A stretch of 64,000 bases of DNA, from the NCBI GenBank assembly GCA_932521025.1, contig OW051468.1, positions 1,054,064-1,118,063 of the forward strand, in the 5' to 3' direction. Source of the DNA: Oscheius onirici (Eukaryota; Nematoda; Chromadorea; Rhabditida; Rhabditidae). The notes beneath the pieces are model-generated. The model was given only the letters and a program-made list of their open reading frames with translations, was not told the DNA's origin and ran no database searches. Positions 33,258-42,943 of the stretch are shown one piece after another (within the stretch, counting starts at the first letter, position 1; each line of letters opens with the position of its first letter). Both the position numbers and the translations under genes were made by a program.

Positions 33258-33929
33258 ATGATTAGACTGTCGTAAGTTTTGTACCAAATCTCATGTCATG
33301 TTTCAGACAACTTTTACTTCTCAGTGCAGTATTTTTTGAGAAGGAGCATCTTGCGGCCGGATGTATCGCTACCAAGCCGGGTGATTTTGAAGTTGTGGAA
33401 CCGTTGACCACCACAGACTTTCCGGCGGTAACGACAACAGTTAAAGGTAAAAAAAATGTCATTAAAATGTTTTTGTCCCAGTCTAGCTTTTTTATTCACA
33501 CACGTACAATATGGCCGCCGTGTGAAAAGAACCATGTTCATAAATCAAAATGCAGTTCCTCCTATTCATACTTGTATCCCATGTCGCCTTTGCATGCATC
33601 TCGCAAATTCCGGCTCAAAGTAAATTCAAAATTTCGATAACAGTACAGCCAGCTATTTTAAGTTACAGTTAGTCAGTTGTACTCAATTACCAGAGCCCTT
33701 TTTTGTTCAGTCAATAATGTATTTTAGATCCCTGTGCCGGTTGCACCATTCCGTCCATAACCCCTGATGTCAATGATGACTTCTGCATAGACGCGGCTGA
33801 TCCAACAGTTCCCATTATGATTAGTCAAAAAAAAGCAGTACTACCTCAATTGCTCCAAGCGAAGCTTGTACTAACGGAGTATATTTGTCAGCTGGTGGCA
33901 CACCTATCGCTAGTTTGCGATGCGATTAA
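33258..33929 (+). CDS. C6-domain (DUF281-like) secreted protein, left copy, probably damaged
   Basis: Exon A1 is the 14 bases at 33258-33271, A2 is 33307-33446, an alternative first exon B is 33550-33619, and a common last exon starts at 33728. Both A2 and B end in phase 1 and fit the last exon. Form A starts MIRLSQLLLLSAVFF and adds a Thr-rich linker (PLTTTDFPAVTTTV); form B starts MQFLLFILVSHVAFA. The common exon begins PCAGCTIPSITPDVNDDFC like the intact paralogue at 41670. It then loses the central Cys block and changes frame: the end NGVYLSAG...SLRCD is read in another frame and stops inside AATAAA at 33927-33933. It is either a pseudogene or a gene using an unseen splice. Confidence 0.6.
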
Positions 33930-34009
33930 TAAACTTTTCACACATTCCCTTTGTTTCACTATTACTTTCGTCAAGAGCCATCTTCACACTTTATTTCAAG
34001 CCTACAACC

Positions 34010-35064
34010 TTAAAGTTCGTCATTGTTGTACGGTGTCTGGTCCTTAGAACAGGCAATTGGAACACACGTGCTGAAGTCGTCGCTGGCAATGACCTTGATG
34101 CTGCCAAGCTCTTTGACTGTGATCGTTGTTTTGACCGCGGTTTGAATTTGCCGAGTTGTCACCTATATGAAGGGAGAATCATAGTTCAAAGCAAGGTTGA
34201 CTTACGACTATTTCATTGTCCAAAAATCCGGTTAAGATATTCAGGATGTAAGTACCATCAGCAGTCTTTAATGGCGTGAAATTCGTGATGTTATCGTAAC
34301 TGACAGCGAATGTGTTTTCATTGCGGGCAAAAAGGCTGTGCTTTCCCTCGGAAAGGCCCATTCGAATGGTCAGGGCTGCTATTCCAGCTTTTGTGTAAAC
34401 GACGATAGTCATTGAATATGTCGTCGGCTGTGATCTTAATTTGTGAAACGCATTACAGTCTATCCAAATTGAAAGTTCACTGAAGGTTTACTGTAGACTT
34501 TTTCGCGGCGGGACCAAGCGCACCAGTCCTTTAAATTTCTTGCTTCTTTTCTGATTTTTTTTGCGTTATAGTTTTGCAAACACGGGTATGTGCTTTTTCA
34601 TCCTCCAGAAGCAAAAAGCAACAAAAATAGTGAAATAGGAATAAAAAAAACGAAGAAACGCCGCTGCTCAAATTTCAAGGACTGGTAACCTCGAAGCTTG
34701 GTCCCGCCGCGAAAAATTCTACAGTAAGCCCTCAGCACACTTTCAATTTGGATAGACTATAAAGGCGAATATAGTACTCACTGTACAAACGTACACCATG
34801 TCATGAACCCGACACCCTTCTTCACCATTCCTTCGATGTTCACAGTCTAAATAATAAAAAATTGTAAAATATTTACTACGTACATTCCGTCACGCCAAAT
34901 TGCGTACACATGGGAAATTATGCTCACTTACGCAATTTTATGCAGCTGGAAGTATGCAGAATAAAAATTTGTCACCCCCTGTGAATAAGAAGACCTACCT
35001 TGATGAAGGCATGGACAATCACAAACAATGAACCGTAGACGAGGAGAACTTTGACAGCCAGCAT
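34010..35064 (-). CDS. Small secreted protein of unknown family, left copy, 170 aa
   Basis: Four exons (34999-35064, 34782-34846, 34206-34434, 34010-34162) chain in phase to 513 bases, with the same intron phases as the right copy at 40870-41508. It has a signal peptide (LAVKVLLVYGSLFVIVHA), then a conserved TVNIEGMVKKGVGFMTWC, then a beta-rich middle (TYSMTIVVYTKAG, KHSLFARNENTFAVSYDNI). It ends with a Cys pair and the motif CSKDQTPYNNDEL. The two paralogues are clearly both coding. The second intron holds a MITE (34456-34760). The 3' end is convergent with the C6-domain gene, with about 80 bases between the stops. No function is recognised. Confidence 0.78.
34456..34760. mobile_element. MITE in intron 2 of the left small secreted protein gene
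   Basis: The left CAGTCTATCCAAATTGAAAG and right CTTTCAATTTGGATAGACTA are inverted. A second inner pair matches (CGCGGCGGGACCAAGC against CTTGGTCCCGCCGCG). The intact right-hand paralogue has only a 35-base intron at the same place, so the element is a later insertion. Confidence 0.85.
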
Positions 35065-35512
35065 TTTCTTCGATCTCTTTGTCTGAATGGTAGAATGAGA
35101 CGAATGGGCGCAGTATTACCTAGCGACCACGAAATGGCCCTTCACTCAACTCTAGGCCACGCAATCCGTCCATCTGGCCCCCGAAAATGGTCTTCTCTAT
35201 AGCAACTGTCATCCTAAAAACCTAATTTCCTTTCCAACCATACTCCTGACCTCTTTCTCCTTTTTGGCTGCTTATATATTCAACTTTCAGATCCCATATA
35301 TGGATTTCTTGTCCTGGGCTCCAGAGAAATGAACAAAACATCCAAGTTCGCACTAATGTGGTAAACATGCCAATTGGCTACTTGAAGGACATGATTATTG
35401 TAAGTTTTTATCGTAAAAATAGCTGACTTTGTGAGCGATTTGTTTTTGGAAACAATCGAAAGTTATTATATTTTCAGATAACAACAAGTCAGTTCTAAAT
35501 TGGAGTAAAGAC

Positions 35513-35564
35513 TAGACATGGCTATTAGGCCAGGCTTGAAAGTTCCGGCCCGGAGCCATGTCTA
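35513..35564. mobile_element. 52-base miniature hAT-like element with 8-base target duplication
   Basis: The element starts TAGACATGGC and ends GCCATGTCTA and is flanked by GTAAAGAC on both sides (35505-35512 and 35565-35572). It is far shorter than its relative at 36613-36938, which shares TAGAC.TGGCTCCGG at its left end. It is probably an internally deleted copy. Confidence 0.85.
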
Positions 35565-35819
35565 GTAAAGACAGCCTTCACTTCTCGTGTCCTCGGGTCC
35601 CTTCGCATGACTTACAGCAAAGAATTGGACAACTGCCACATCCCTTCACCTGTCTCAAAGATCAGACTCCAAGAACAAATGACGAATTGTAAAAAAAACT
35701 TGTTCTTCAAAGTCTTCGGGTATCATTTCCTTTTTTACGCCTAGAAGCTTTTATTGGGAACTACTCTCTCGAAGGACATCTTGTCGTCAGCACGAATCCG
35801 AAGGCGGCCCACTTACAAT

Positions 35820-35915
35820 TATACTTGGGCAACTCGACTCGACTCGACTCGGGTCGGTCCAGAACTCGATCGAATCGGCTCGTGACTCGACTTTTCGACT
35901 CGACGCCCAAGTATA
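35820..35915. repeat. CTCGA pentamer element with TATACTTGGGC ends
   Basis: TATACTTGGGC at the left and GCCCAAGTATA at the right bracket CTCGACTCGACTCG-type repeats and GGTCGGTCCAGAACTCGA. A larger relative is at 42105-42359. The inverted ends suggest a short mobile or fold-back element. Confidence 0.75.
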
Positions 35916-36135
35916 CTTACAATCATAGCTGCAATAGGGCTATTTAGAGCACGTATACAATTGCTTGGAATAGTCTCTGTAGGCTTAAACAAAAAGTTCC
36001 TGACAGGCTGAGCCACAGAAAATCTTGTAATCGTAAACTACACAGTTTCCAATTTCTTCGAAGCTAAATTTACAAACCTAAAATTGTAAGAAACAAACTT
36101 TTTTACAAGTTTTGAAGCGACAAGTTTTGCAATGA

Positions 36136-36520
36136 TTGCTTGTCGGCACAGCCACCGGAAACACTCAAGAAACTCTGCTTATCTCTACTGTCCTGTCCCT
36201 ACTTGGACTCTGCCATAGCTTGGCTAAATTGATACTGGCCATGACCAGTATCAATTTAGTCTCGAGTCCTCAAAATTCGATGCAGCAGTGCACACACGTG
36301 CACAATGGCTGCTTCTTCCCCAAGTTCTACTATCCTGATGGGACATCAAAGAGCGAGCTGGATAATGCATGCGAAAACAACAGAGCGCTTACGGTAAATC
36401 GTGTTCCAGATCGGGAGATCGTGCTCATCTTTTTCAGTTTTCCGCACATTCCTCATCACAAAAGACAAGCCGCCTCATAACATTAATAAAGTTTCCTTTT
36501 TCTTCGTGAGTGATCTGGCG
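36136..36520 (+). CDS. Possible small secreted protein (unrecognised)
   Basis: A frame from about 36148 contains a hydrophobic stretch (LLISTVLSLLGLCHSLAKLI). It is followed by a cysteine-containing part (MQQCTHVHNGCFFPKFYYPD, then SELDNACENNRALT), up to a GTAAAT donor at 36392. A TTTTTCAG acceptor at 36437 continues FSAHSSSQKTSRLIT and AATAAA follows near 36484. A decayed copy of the 3' half lies at 38650-38800. A perfect 13-base inverted repeat (AAATTGATACTGG/CCAGTATCAATTT, 36229-36260) sits inside the coding part. The start and family are unknown. Confidence 0.35.
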
Positions 36521-36612
36521 GCAGAAAAGAAGCCTGGCGATCTGAACTTTGATCAAAATGTTCAGTCTTCGCAACAAAAAGTCTAATGGCTACACTACCG
36601 CATACGGTTCAA

Positions 36613-36938
36613 TAGACCTGGCTCCGGGCCGGGTCGGAGATTTCAGGCCCGGGCCCGGTCCGCCTGGGTCCGGTTCCCAGACTTGGCCGTCGGACCGGGA
36701 TCGGACCAAAAATGAAGATGGTCATATTATAGTGAATTTTAGCGCATTTTAGACCTAAATCAAAGAATAATAATATTGTTATATTTGTCTGACCGTTTTT
36801 TTTTTTACTAAAAATGACGAAAAAATGCAGATTTTGGTCAAAAAACACCCCTTTTTTTCTAAAATTTCTCCGCGGGCCGGGTTTTTCAGGGCCGGGCCGG
36901 AGATTTCAGGTTCAGGCCCGGCCTGTCAGCCAGATCTA
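36613..36938. mobile_element. hAT-like MITE with 8-base duplication and a paralogous empty site
   Basis: The element starts TAGACCTGGCTCCGG, ends GCCAGATCTA and is flanked by CGGTTCAA at 36605-36612 and 36939-36946. The directly repeated segment at 38650-39080 carries the uninterrupted sequence with a single CGGTTCAA at 38911-38918. That is the pre-insertion site. The interior is AT-rich and non-coding; the ends are rich in GGCCCGG. Confidence 0.93.
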
Positions 36939-37131
36939 CGGTTCAATGTTCAGTCTTCGGAACAAAAAAAGTTCTAATGGCTACACTACGGTATACGGTT
37001 CAGCTTGATCTACTGGTCTTCTGTCATCTTTCCGACTCTCCGAAGTCTGGACTCTCACTGTCTCTCCTTGTCCAACAACTAAAACTTTATGCACATTGAC
37101 TGCATTTTTTTTCAACTGGAATTGATCAACT

Positions 37132-37336
37132 TCTAATACTGTTGACATCCTCCAGAAGAATTCGCTCGGCGCTTCCATTTCCGATTTTTAAACCCCTTAA
37201 CTTGAGATTGAAAACGAAAAAAAGATGACTCACATAGAACGAAATCGATTGTGGTGATTTCTTTGTGGGTGAAGAATCTGACAGCGTCGTTAATCCACAA
37301 AATACTCCAGAGAAGATAGAGAGCCATGTAAGGGTT
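37132..37336 (-). pseudogene. Terminal exons of an unrecognised membrane-like gene family, copy 1
   Basis: Exon 37234-37336 follows TTTCAG and reads NPYMALYLLWSILWIND, then VRFFTHKEITTID, up to a TGTGAGTC donor. The next exon ends RRANSSGGCQQY and a stop at about 37134. Related pairs occur at 52100-52290 (+) and 56030-56240 (+), all keeping the RRAN...GGCQQY end. The first exon begins exactly where repeat R1 ends. Possibly a real gene's 3' end, but no upstream exons are found. Confidence 0.4.
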
Positions 37337-37813
37337 CTGAAAGGAACTGATAGTGCGAGACAGTGAGAGAGAAGTAAATTTTTGAAAACAAGTCAAAAGA
37401 AGAGTAGGATTTGACTACTGGTATAGGTATCCGGATCGCGGTATCTATGGTGAAGCCCATTAGCTGAGAGACAACGGAACTGAGAGAGTCTGGTTATAAA
37501 AAAACTGTCTCTCTGTCTCCAGAGCCATTTCATTCAATCTGTCAGTCAGGCCCCGATAATTGGCTTCTCTATGGTAACTGCCTTCCCGAAAGCATTCATT
37601 TCTTGTCCTAGCTCTCCTCCTCTCTCATTTTTGACAAATTTTTAAACTTTCAGATCTCTTATATGGATTTTATTATCTAGTTGTGATAGAAGTTCATCTT
37701 CTTCAGCACCCTCGGATAGAAGAAAGGAAGATCCAGGCACTATGTGCGCAAGACCTGGTGGGCGGCCATTTGACGGAAACAGAGCGATGGAAGAAAAGAT
37801 GTAAAGAGAAATA
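37337..37813. other. Intergenic; R1 copy on the plus strand
   Basis: 37540-37680 (+) matches R1 (CTGTCAGTCAGGCCCCGATAA, GGTAACTGCC, TTTCAGATCTCTTATATGG). No gene is supported. Confidence 0.5.
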
Positions 37814-38532
37814 AAGAGTTTATTTTTCCTTATTTTTTTGGATGACGGAAAAGACTGGTAAGCGTCTTGATTCTGTCTCTGTCTCTCTCGCAGTCTTCCT
37901 GACTCTGCAGGTGACGGTAACAGGCGACGGACTTGGCGATACAGGAACAGTTGGAGAACTCGTTCTAGTTGCCGGGACAGTAGACGGACTTGTAGTCGAA
38001 CTACTTGTTGAGGGGCTCTGAAACTGATTGATCCTAGACTGAAACCGATACGCTAGTGCCACAGAAACTGGCAGTCACAGACAAACCCTCACTAACCCAT
38101 TTTGACAAAAAGGGAACTCACAGTTGTCCAAGTCGATGTCACGGTACTTTTCCCAGTAGTCGACGGAGTCGAAGTGGACGCTATAACTACTTTGTACTAC
38201 GGCAGTTTTTACTTCTTACTAGTCATAGAAGAGCTACTGGCCGAGCAGGAGAGGAAGCATGAGTCGTCACAGTACTAGACTCTTCAGTTGAAGGAAAAAG
38301 AGTCGAAGCTGTCGTCCATATTTCCGTCGTGTCTGAAGGGTACAGTTTCTAAGATTATTTTGTTCCTGTCCATAACCCCTTTCTTACGCCAGGCCCAACT
38401 CCGTATCCGTCACGATGCTCATCAGTAACATACGATACATGTACCAGAGAGGTTGGTTGAAATTGGCCGAAGCAGCGCTTCCCATCGGAAGCAGGAGAAG
38501 CAGGAGAGGGTAAGCTTTAGCAATGTGACCAT
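37814..38532 (-). pseudogene. Third, degenerate 5' copy of the mucin-type gene
   Basis: It begins MVTLLKLTL at 38532, like the first exons of the copies at 45692 (+) and 32015 (-), and ends exon 1 with a GTAAG donor. The frame that matches the paralogues (VTDEHRDGYG, equivalent to INDFRPYEQDN) is not the frame of the ATG, so exon 1 is frameshifted. Further exons are Ser/Thr-rich (STSSSTTSPSTVPATRTSS) and end near 37850 with AATAAA at about 37819. It lies close to the axis of the large inverted duplication. Confidence 0.6.
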
Positions 38533-39279
38533 TGCTGAAAGTTTTGGGGAATTTTCTTGTGCTTTCTCTCTACAAACATAGACGGAGGAGAAGATGAGTG
38601 AGAGGGAAGGGGACTGAATAAGAGACACTTTCAGCTTATATAACTTATATAGGTGGATAATGCACGATGCGAAAACAATAGAGGGCTTGTGGTAAATCGT
38701 GTTCTAGATCGGGAGATTAATTAGCCAGTGTTCCTTTTTTTCAGTTTTACGCACATCATGAAAGACAAGCCGTCGCATATAATTGATAAAGTATCCCTTT
38801 TCTACGTTGGTGGTCTGGCGGGAGAAAGGAAGCCGGGTGATCTGAACTTTGATACCATCAAAATGTTCCGTCTTCGCAACAAAAAAAGCTAGTCGCTACA
38901 CTAGCGTATACGGTTCAATGTTCAGCCTTCGGAACAAAAAAAGTTCTGATGGCTACACTACGGTATTCAGTTCAGCTTGATCTGCTGGTCTTCTGGCGTC
39001 TCTTCGACTCTCCGAAGGCTGGACTCTCACTGTATCTCTTTGTCCTAACAAGAACAACTAAAACTTTATGCACATTGTCTACACCTGGTTTTTTCCCATT
39101 CGCCCTTCCAGAAAGAAACTGATAGGCACCAAATGCGAAAGGCAAAGACATTCGGATCGGCAGTTGCTATACTCATCAAGAGACAATGTTGGTTCGAAAG
39201 AGTGGGGGACGCGTCAATCAGGGATTACGGTAGAAGCCTGCGAGTCCGTAAAAGGTCAAGATCTTTACCAACAAAATAA
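38533..39279. other. Copy of 36.36-37.1 kb segment, without the MITE
   Basis: 38650-39080 is a direct repeat of 36358-37100 (shared GTAAATCGTGTTC.AGATCGGGA, AAAGACAAGCCG, GGCTACACTACGGTAT, CTTTATGCACATTG). It preserves the empty insertion site of the hAT-like MITE. A further Gly-Cys-Tyr-type fragment is at 39100-39235. No intact gene is seen. Confidence 0.65.
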
Positions 39280-39695
39280 GGTCCTAGTGCATAACTGGGG
39301 GTCTTAAGAAACTTCGGGGGTCTTAAAAAAAAGAACGCATTTTCCAGAGTATGCTTTTGGTGATAGCCTAAGCATTTAACAGGGGTTATCACTCTCGCAG
39401 TGGGCTTTCAGTTGGGCTGAAGATGTCATAAATTCCTGGCAATCAGTATGCTTTTAGTGATAGCCTAAGCCTTAAAAAGAGTTAATCACTCTCGCTGTGC
39501 ATCCTCAGTTGCGCTGTAGAAGTCATAACTTTCTTTCTTTGTTGCAAAATGCAACTTTTTTATAAGAAATCCGAGCGACAGAAAGAAAGAAAAAAACTGA
39601 AAACAAGCGATAAAAAACAGATTTCATCTGGAAAAATGCGTTATTTTTTTAAGACCCCCGATGTTTCTTAAGACCCCCACTTACGCACTAGGACC
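39280..39695. mobile_element. 416-base MITE with GGTCCTAGTGC ends and CAAAATAA duplication
   Basis: The left GGTCCTAGTGCATAA and right TTACGCACTAGGACC are inverted, and a second inner pair repeats GGGGGTCTTAAGAAAC/GTTTCTTAAGACCCCC. It is flanked by CAAAATAA at 39272-39279 and 39696-39703, an 8-base duplication of hAT type. Internally there is a direct repeat of TATGCTTTTGGTGATAGCC/TATGCTTTTAGTGATAGCC about 99 bases apart. Confidence 0.92.
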
Positions 39696-39703
39696 CAAAA
39701 TAA

Positions 39704-40869
39704 CTATTCTTCAAACGCTTCCCATGATTCAAATAGGCTCAAATTTGCAGTAGGCACTCTTTGGGACCCAAATCGTGCTTTCCACCCTAACTCAAAAACA
39801 AAAAAAAATTTTTTGGAAATTTTTTCTTTGAAATTTTGGATGTCTCAAAATGACCTTAAACGATAAAACAACTGTGTAGGAGCATTTTGTGGTTAGGGGT
39901 CATGGGACAAAAATGCTACAGAAAAAAGTTATGGGTCTCGGAAGTGGCCATAATGCGAATTTTTGCTATAACGTCTTTTACGCCTTGTTGGGCGGAACTG
40001 AAATTTTAATGGTAGATGTGGGGTAGTAAGACCTATTTACCGTAAAAATTTCAGTTCCGCCCAACAAGGCCTAAAAGACGTTTTCGGGGAAAAGCGTTTT
40101 TTGAACTGCACTTTTCAAATTGCCGCGCTTTTTTGAGGGCGGGAATTTGAATTTCAAAAATTAAGAGATTTATATTTCTTATTTTTTTGACGTTTTGCGC
40201 TCATTTTTTCGACTTCTAACCATGCTTAACCGATTCAGCGTGAAAAAATACATTATAAACGTGTATTCAAATGTAAAAATAGTGAAAAACTAAGGTAAAA
40301 ATAAAAAGTTGCGAAAATACGAAAATCCAAAAAAATAATTTTGACCCAAAAACACACTGGTTAATTCACTCATAAATAGCGTGTTTACTACTTATCTAAC
40401 CTAGTCGACAAGAAAAACCCCCTATCGCCGGACCCCCCGGTTTTTGCTAAAATATTACAGACATTGCGTCTTAAGTTCAATTCGCACAAGAAGAATGGCT
40501 TACATGATGAGATCCACTGCTTCTTCGACCAACCAGCCACTTTTTCTGTCCGTAGACTGGTGTCTCAAGTTGTTACTCCGCGTGGACAGCAACAGTCGTC
40601 GCCAGAGAGCTGAGAGATCAACAAGAAATCCATATAAGGGATCTGAAAATTGGACATTAGAAAACAGAGAGGTAAACTAAATGTAGAGAAGAGAAGGTAA
40701 TTTTCGGGGGCCAGATGGACGGAATGGGGAACATCTGACTGAGTGGATCAATTATTTGCGTCAGGAAAAAGGGACAGAGAGATATAGAGACCTCCGCTCA
40801 GTACCCATAGACTACGGTCGCTATGTAATTTTACGCCAATCCTTTCATTCTGTCGAAGAACTTGCTTCA
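39704..40869. other. Intergenic; perfect-arm palindrome at 39970-40085
   Basis: AACGTCTTTTACGCCTTGTTGGGCGGAACTGAAATTTTA (39971 on) faces its complement ending at about 40083, around a loop near 40020. AT-rich A-runs follow. 40610-40720 is an inverted R1 fragment (CCATATAAGGGATCTGAAA). No gene is supported; 40440-40680 has an open frame without splice or family signals. Confidence 0.5.
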
Positions 40870-41508
40870 ATGCACTCCGTCAGAATTTTCCTCGTTCCAA
40901 TTTCTCTCCTTCTGATTGTGGGAAGTGATAGTCCACAGGTACGTAATTCCACTGATACAACTAGCACAAAATATTTTCAGACCGTCAATATCCACGGTGC
41001 GGTGAAGAAAGGCGTTGGGTTTATGACCTGGTGCCGCTTTTCGGAGTAAGTATACTACATTTCTCATATTCTTCTTTAAGTTTTCCTTCCGCGAAGACAT
41101 ATTCAATTCAAATGGATATTTTCACGACCGCTGGAGATCGAGCTCTGGTAGTACAGATGTTCAAGCTTGGAGGGAAACACACACTCAGTGTTCTGAACGA
41201 GAATACGTACTCTGTCGTTTACGACGACATCAAGAATTTCACCACTTTGACGAGCGTAGACGGAACTGATGTCATAAATATGCTGACGGCTTATGTCGAT
41301 GGCATGGTTGTGGTAAGTAAACACGGATTTAGACTTCAGTTTGCCTATCTTACAGGTAACAACCAGACAAGTGCAAACAGCTGTGCAAACGTCTTTCAAG
41401 GTAGACGATCTTGGAACTTTAAAATTGACGTGGAGCAAAGAATTCGGATTTTGCCAGCCTTTTGCCTGTCCAAAGGACCAGACACCTTATTCCAACGATG
41501 AGTTATAA
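40870..41508 (+). CDS. Small secreted protein of unknown family, right copy, 172 aa
   Basis: Four exons (40870-40938, 40981-41045, 41081-41312, 41356-41508) chain in phase to 519 bases. It has a signal peptide (VRIFLVPISLLLIVGSDS), conserved TVNIHGAVKKGVGFMTWC, a beta-rich centre (TYSIQMDIFTTAGDRALVVQ, KHTLSVLNENTYSVVYDDI) and a final Cys pair with CPKDQTPYSNDEL. It has the same intron positions as the left copy at 34010-35064, with introns of only 35-43 bases. The conserved termini with variable middle suggest selection on both copies. It could be a small beta-sandwich binding protein, but nothing names its ligand. Confidence 0.8.
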
Positions 41509-41669
41509 AGTTTTTTTGTAGCTTTTTATTTATACCGAAAGAATTCAAGTTTTTAATCTTAAAAGTTCCAGGGGATAGATTATGCGATACTTTTTTCATC
41601 TCGGTTCCTTATTACATAGCTTCTGCTGTTAATAGTTTCAGAAAGAAAACAACCATTAAGTGAAACATT

Positions 41670-42758
41670 TTATGCATCACAACGCAAGCCAACAATGACG
41701 AAACCGTCTCGTGAATACACGCCGTTATAACAAATTGCACCGTTGGGAGGACTGGAATTTCCACAGCCATTATCTCCCTCGAATTTTATAGAATATAATA
41801 TGCATCCAGAAACTCTCAATACGCACTGATCTCCTTCGACGACTTGTTCGACCATAATTGGGACTGTTTCCGTTGCGTCTAGACAGAGAGGGTCGCCAAA
41901 GAAGGCATGCATGGGCGGCACTGTGCAGCCGGTACAGGGACCTGAAAAGCAAAATTGACTATAAGAAAAATGTCTGGTATAGTCTGTAAAGTAGCTACTG
42001 AGAATAATTAGTCCTTTAAATTTAGAACAAAAATGTTGGGTCCTGACACGAGTAGGACTAAATCGTGTCGGGACTCAACTATTTTGTTCTAAATTTAAAG
42101 GACTCGGCTCGACTCGACTCGAGTCGAGTCGATTTTTTAAGGTTATTTGGCTCAGCAAATGGGAAATAATAAAAGATTTTCTTCATTTCTTCGTATTTGA
42201 GCCGCGGAATTTGAAAAAAAAATATTGAAAAAAATCGACTCTACTCGACTCGGCTCGACTCGACTCGACATGGTCCACGAGCCGACTCGACTCGGGTCGG
42301 TCCAGAACTCGACTCGAATCGGCTCGTGACTCGGCTTTTCGACTCGACGCCCAAGTATAGTTTGTACCTTGTGCAGGAGTTGGTGGAATGCACGAAAAGA
42401 CGACATGAACTAAAATACTAAACAGGAGGAATTGCATTTTCTTTTCTGAAGGTGTAATTCATTTTCTCACAGGGCCCATTGTATAGTATTCTTTTGCGTG
42501 CGAATTTGATAATTTCAAAACATTTGGAAAGCACAAAGACACTCCAGTTTTTACCCTTTGTGGTGGTCATCACTGTTGTGGTCGTTTCAGGAAAATCGGT
42601 AGTAGTCAGCGGTACGACAACTTCAAAATCGCCAGGCTTGTTAGCAATACATCCAGCCACATCCTGGTTTCTCACAAGAAATACAATGACGAGAAATAAC
42701 ACTTGCCTGAACTAGTTATATACTAAAAAGCGTAGCTAACTCACGACAAAAATAGCAT
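41670..42758 (-). CDS. C6-domain (DUF281-like) secreted protein with two alternative first exons
   Basis: Form A uses exons 42745-42758, 42555-42706 and 41670-41941 (438 bases, 145 aa). Form B uses 42368-42437 and 41670-41941 (342 bases, 113 aa). Both junctions are phase 1 and GT-AG. Form A starts MLFLSQVLFLVIVFLV and adds a Thr-rich linker (VVPLTTTDFPETTTTV); form B starts MQFLLFSILVHVVFSC. The common exon has PCTGCTVPPMHAFFGDPLC, then a C6-type module (QCVLRVSGC, NGAICYNGVYSRDGFV, LRCDA). C6 modules are nematode extracellular domains of unknown function. The same two-start layout is preserved in the left copy, so the alternative starts are probably real. Confidence 0.78.
42005..42359. repeat. 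Palindrome followed by CTCGA pentamer repeat, in an intron
   Basis: Arms AGTCCTTTAAATTTAGAACA (42011) and TGTTCTAAATTTAAAGGACT (ending near 42104) form a hairpin of about 95 bases with inner GTCCTGACACGA/TCGTGTCGGGAC. It is followed by CTCGACTCGACTCG-type repeats to 42359, ending GCCCAAGTATA like the element at 35820-35915. All of it lies between exon B and the last exon of the C6-domain gene. Confidence 0.8.
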
Positions 42759-42943
42759 AAATAGTCTTAAGAAGGTTGGGTTCTGATAGCCAAACTATAT
42801 AAGATAAATCGTGTTCCAGTCGGATGATTAGTAGTGGTCTCCATTTTCAGTTTTGCAACAGGTTTTGTCTCCGAGGCTGATTAGTCGGTCATTTTCCCGG
42901 TGGGAGGTCTCTACGAAAAGGTAGTGTCTACGAAAAGGAAGTA

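Larger units (their letters stand above)
35065..36135. other. Intergenic; R1 copy and two small palindromic elements
   Basis: 35155-35305 (+) is an R1 copy (CCCCGAAAATGG, CTATAGCAACTGTC, TTTCAGATCCCATATATGG). The two palindromic elements are listed separately. No gene is supported. Confidence 0.5.
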
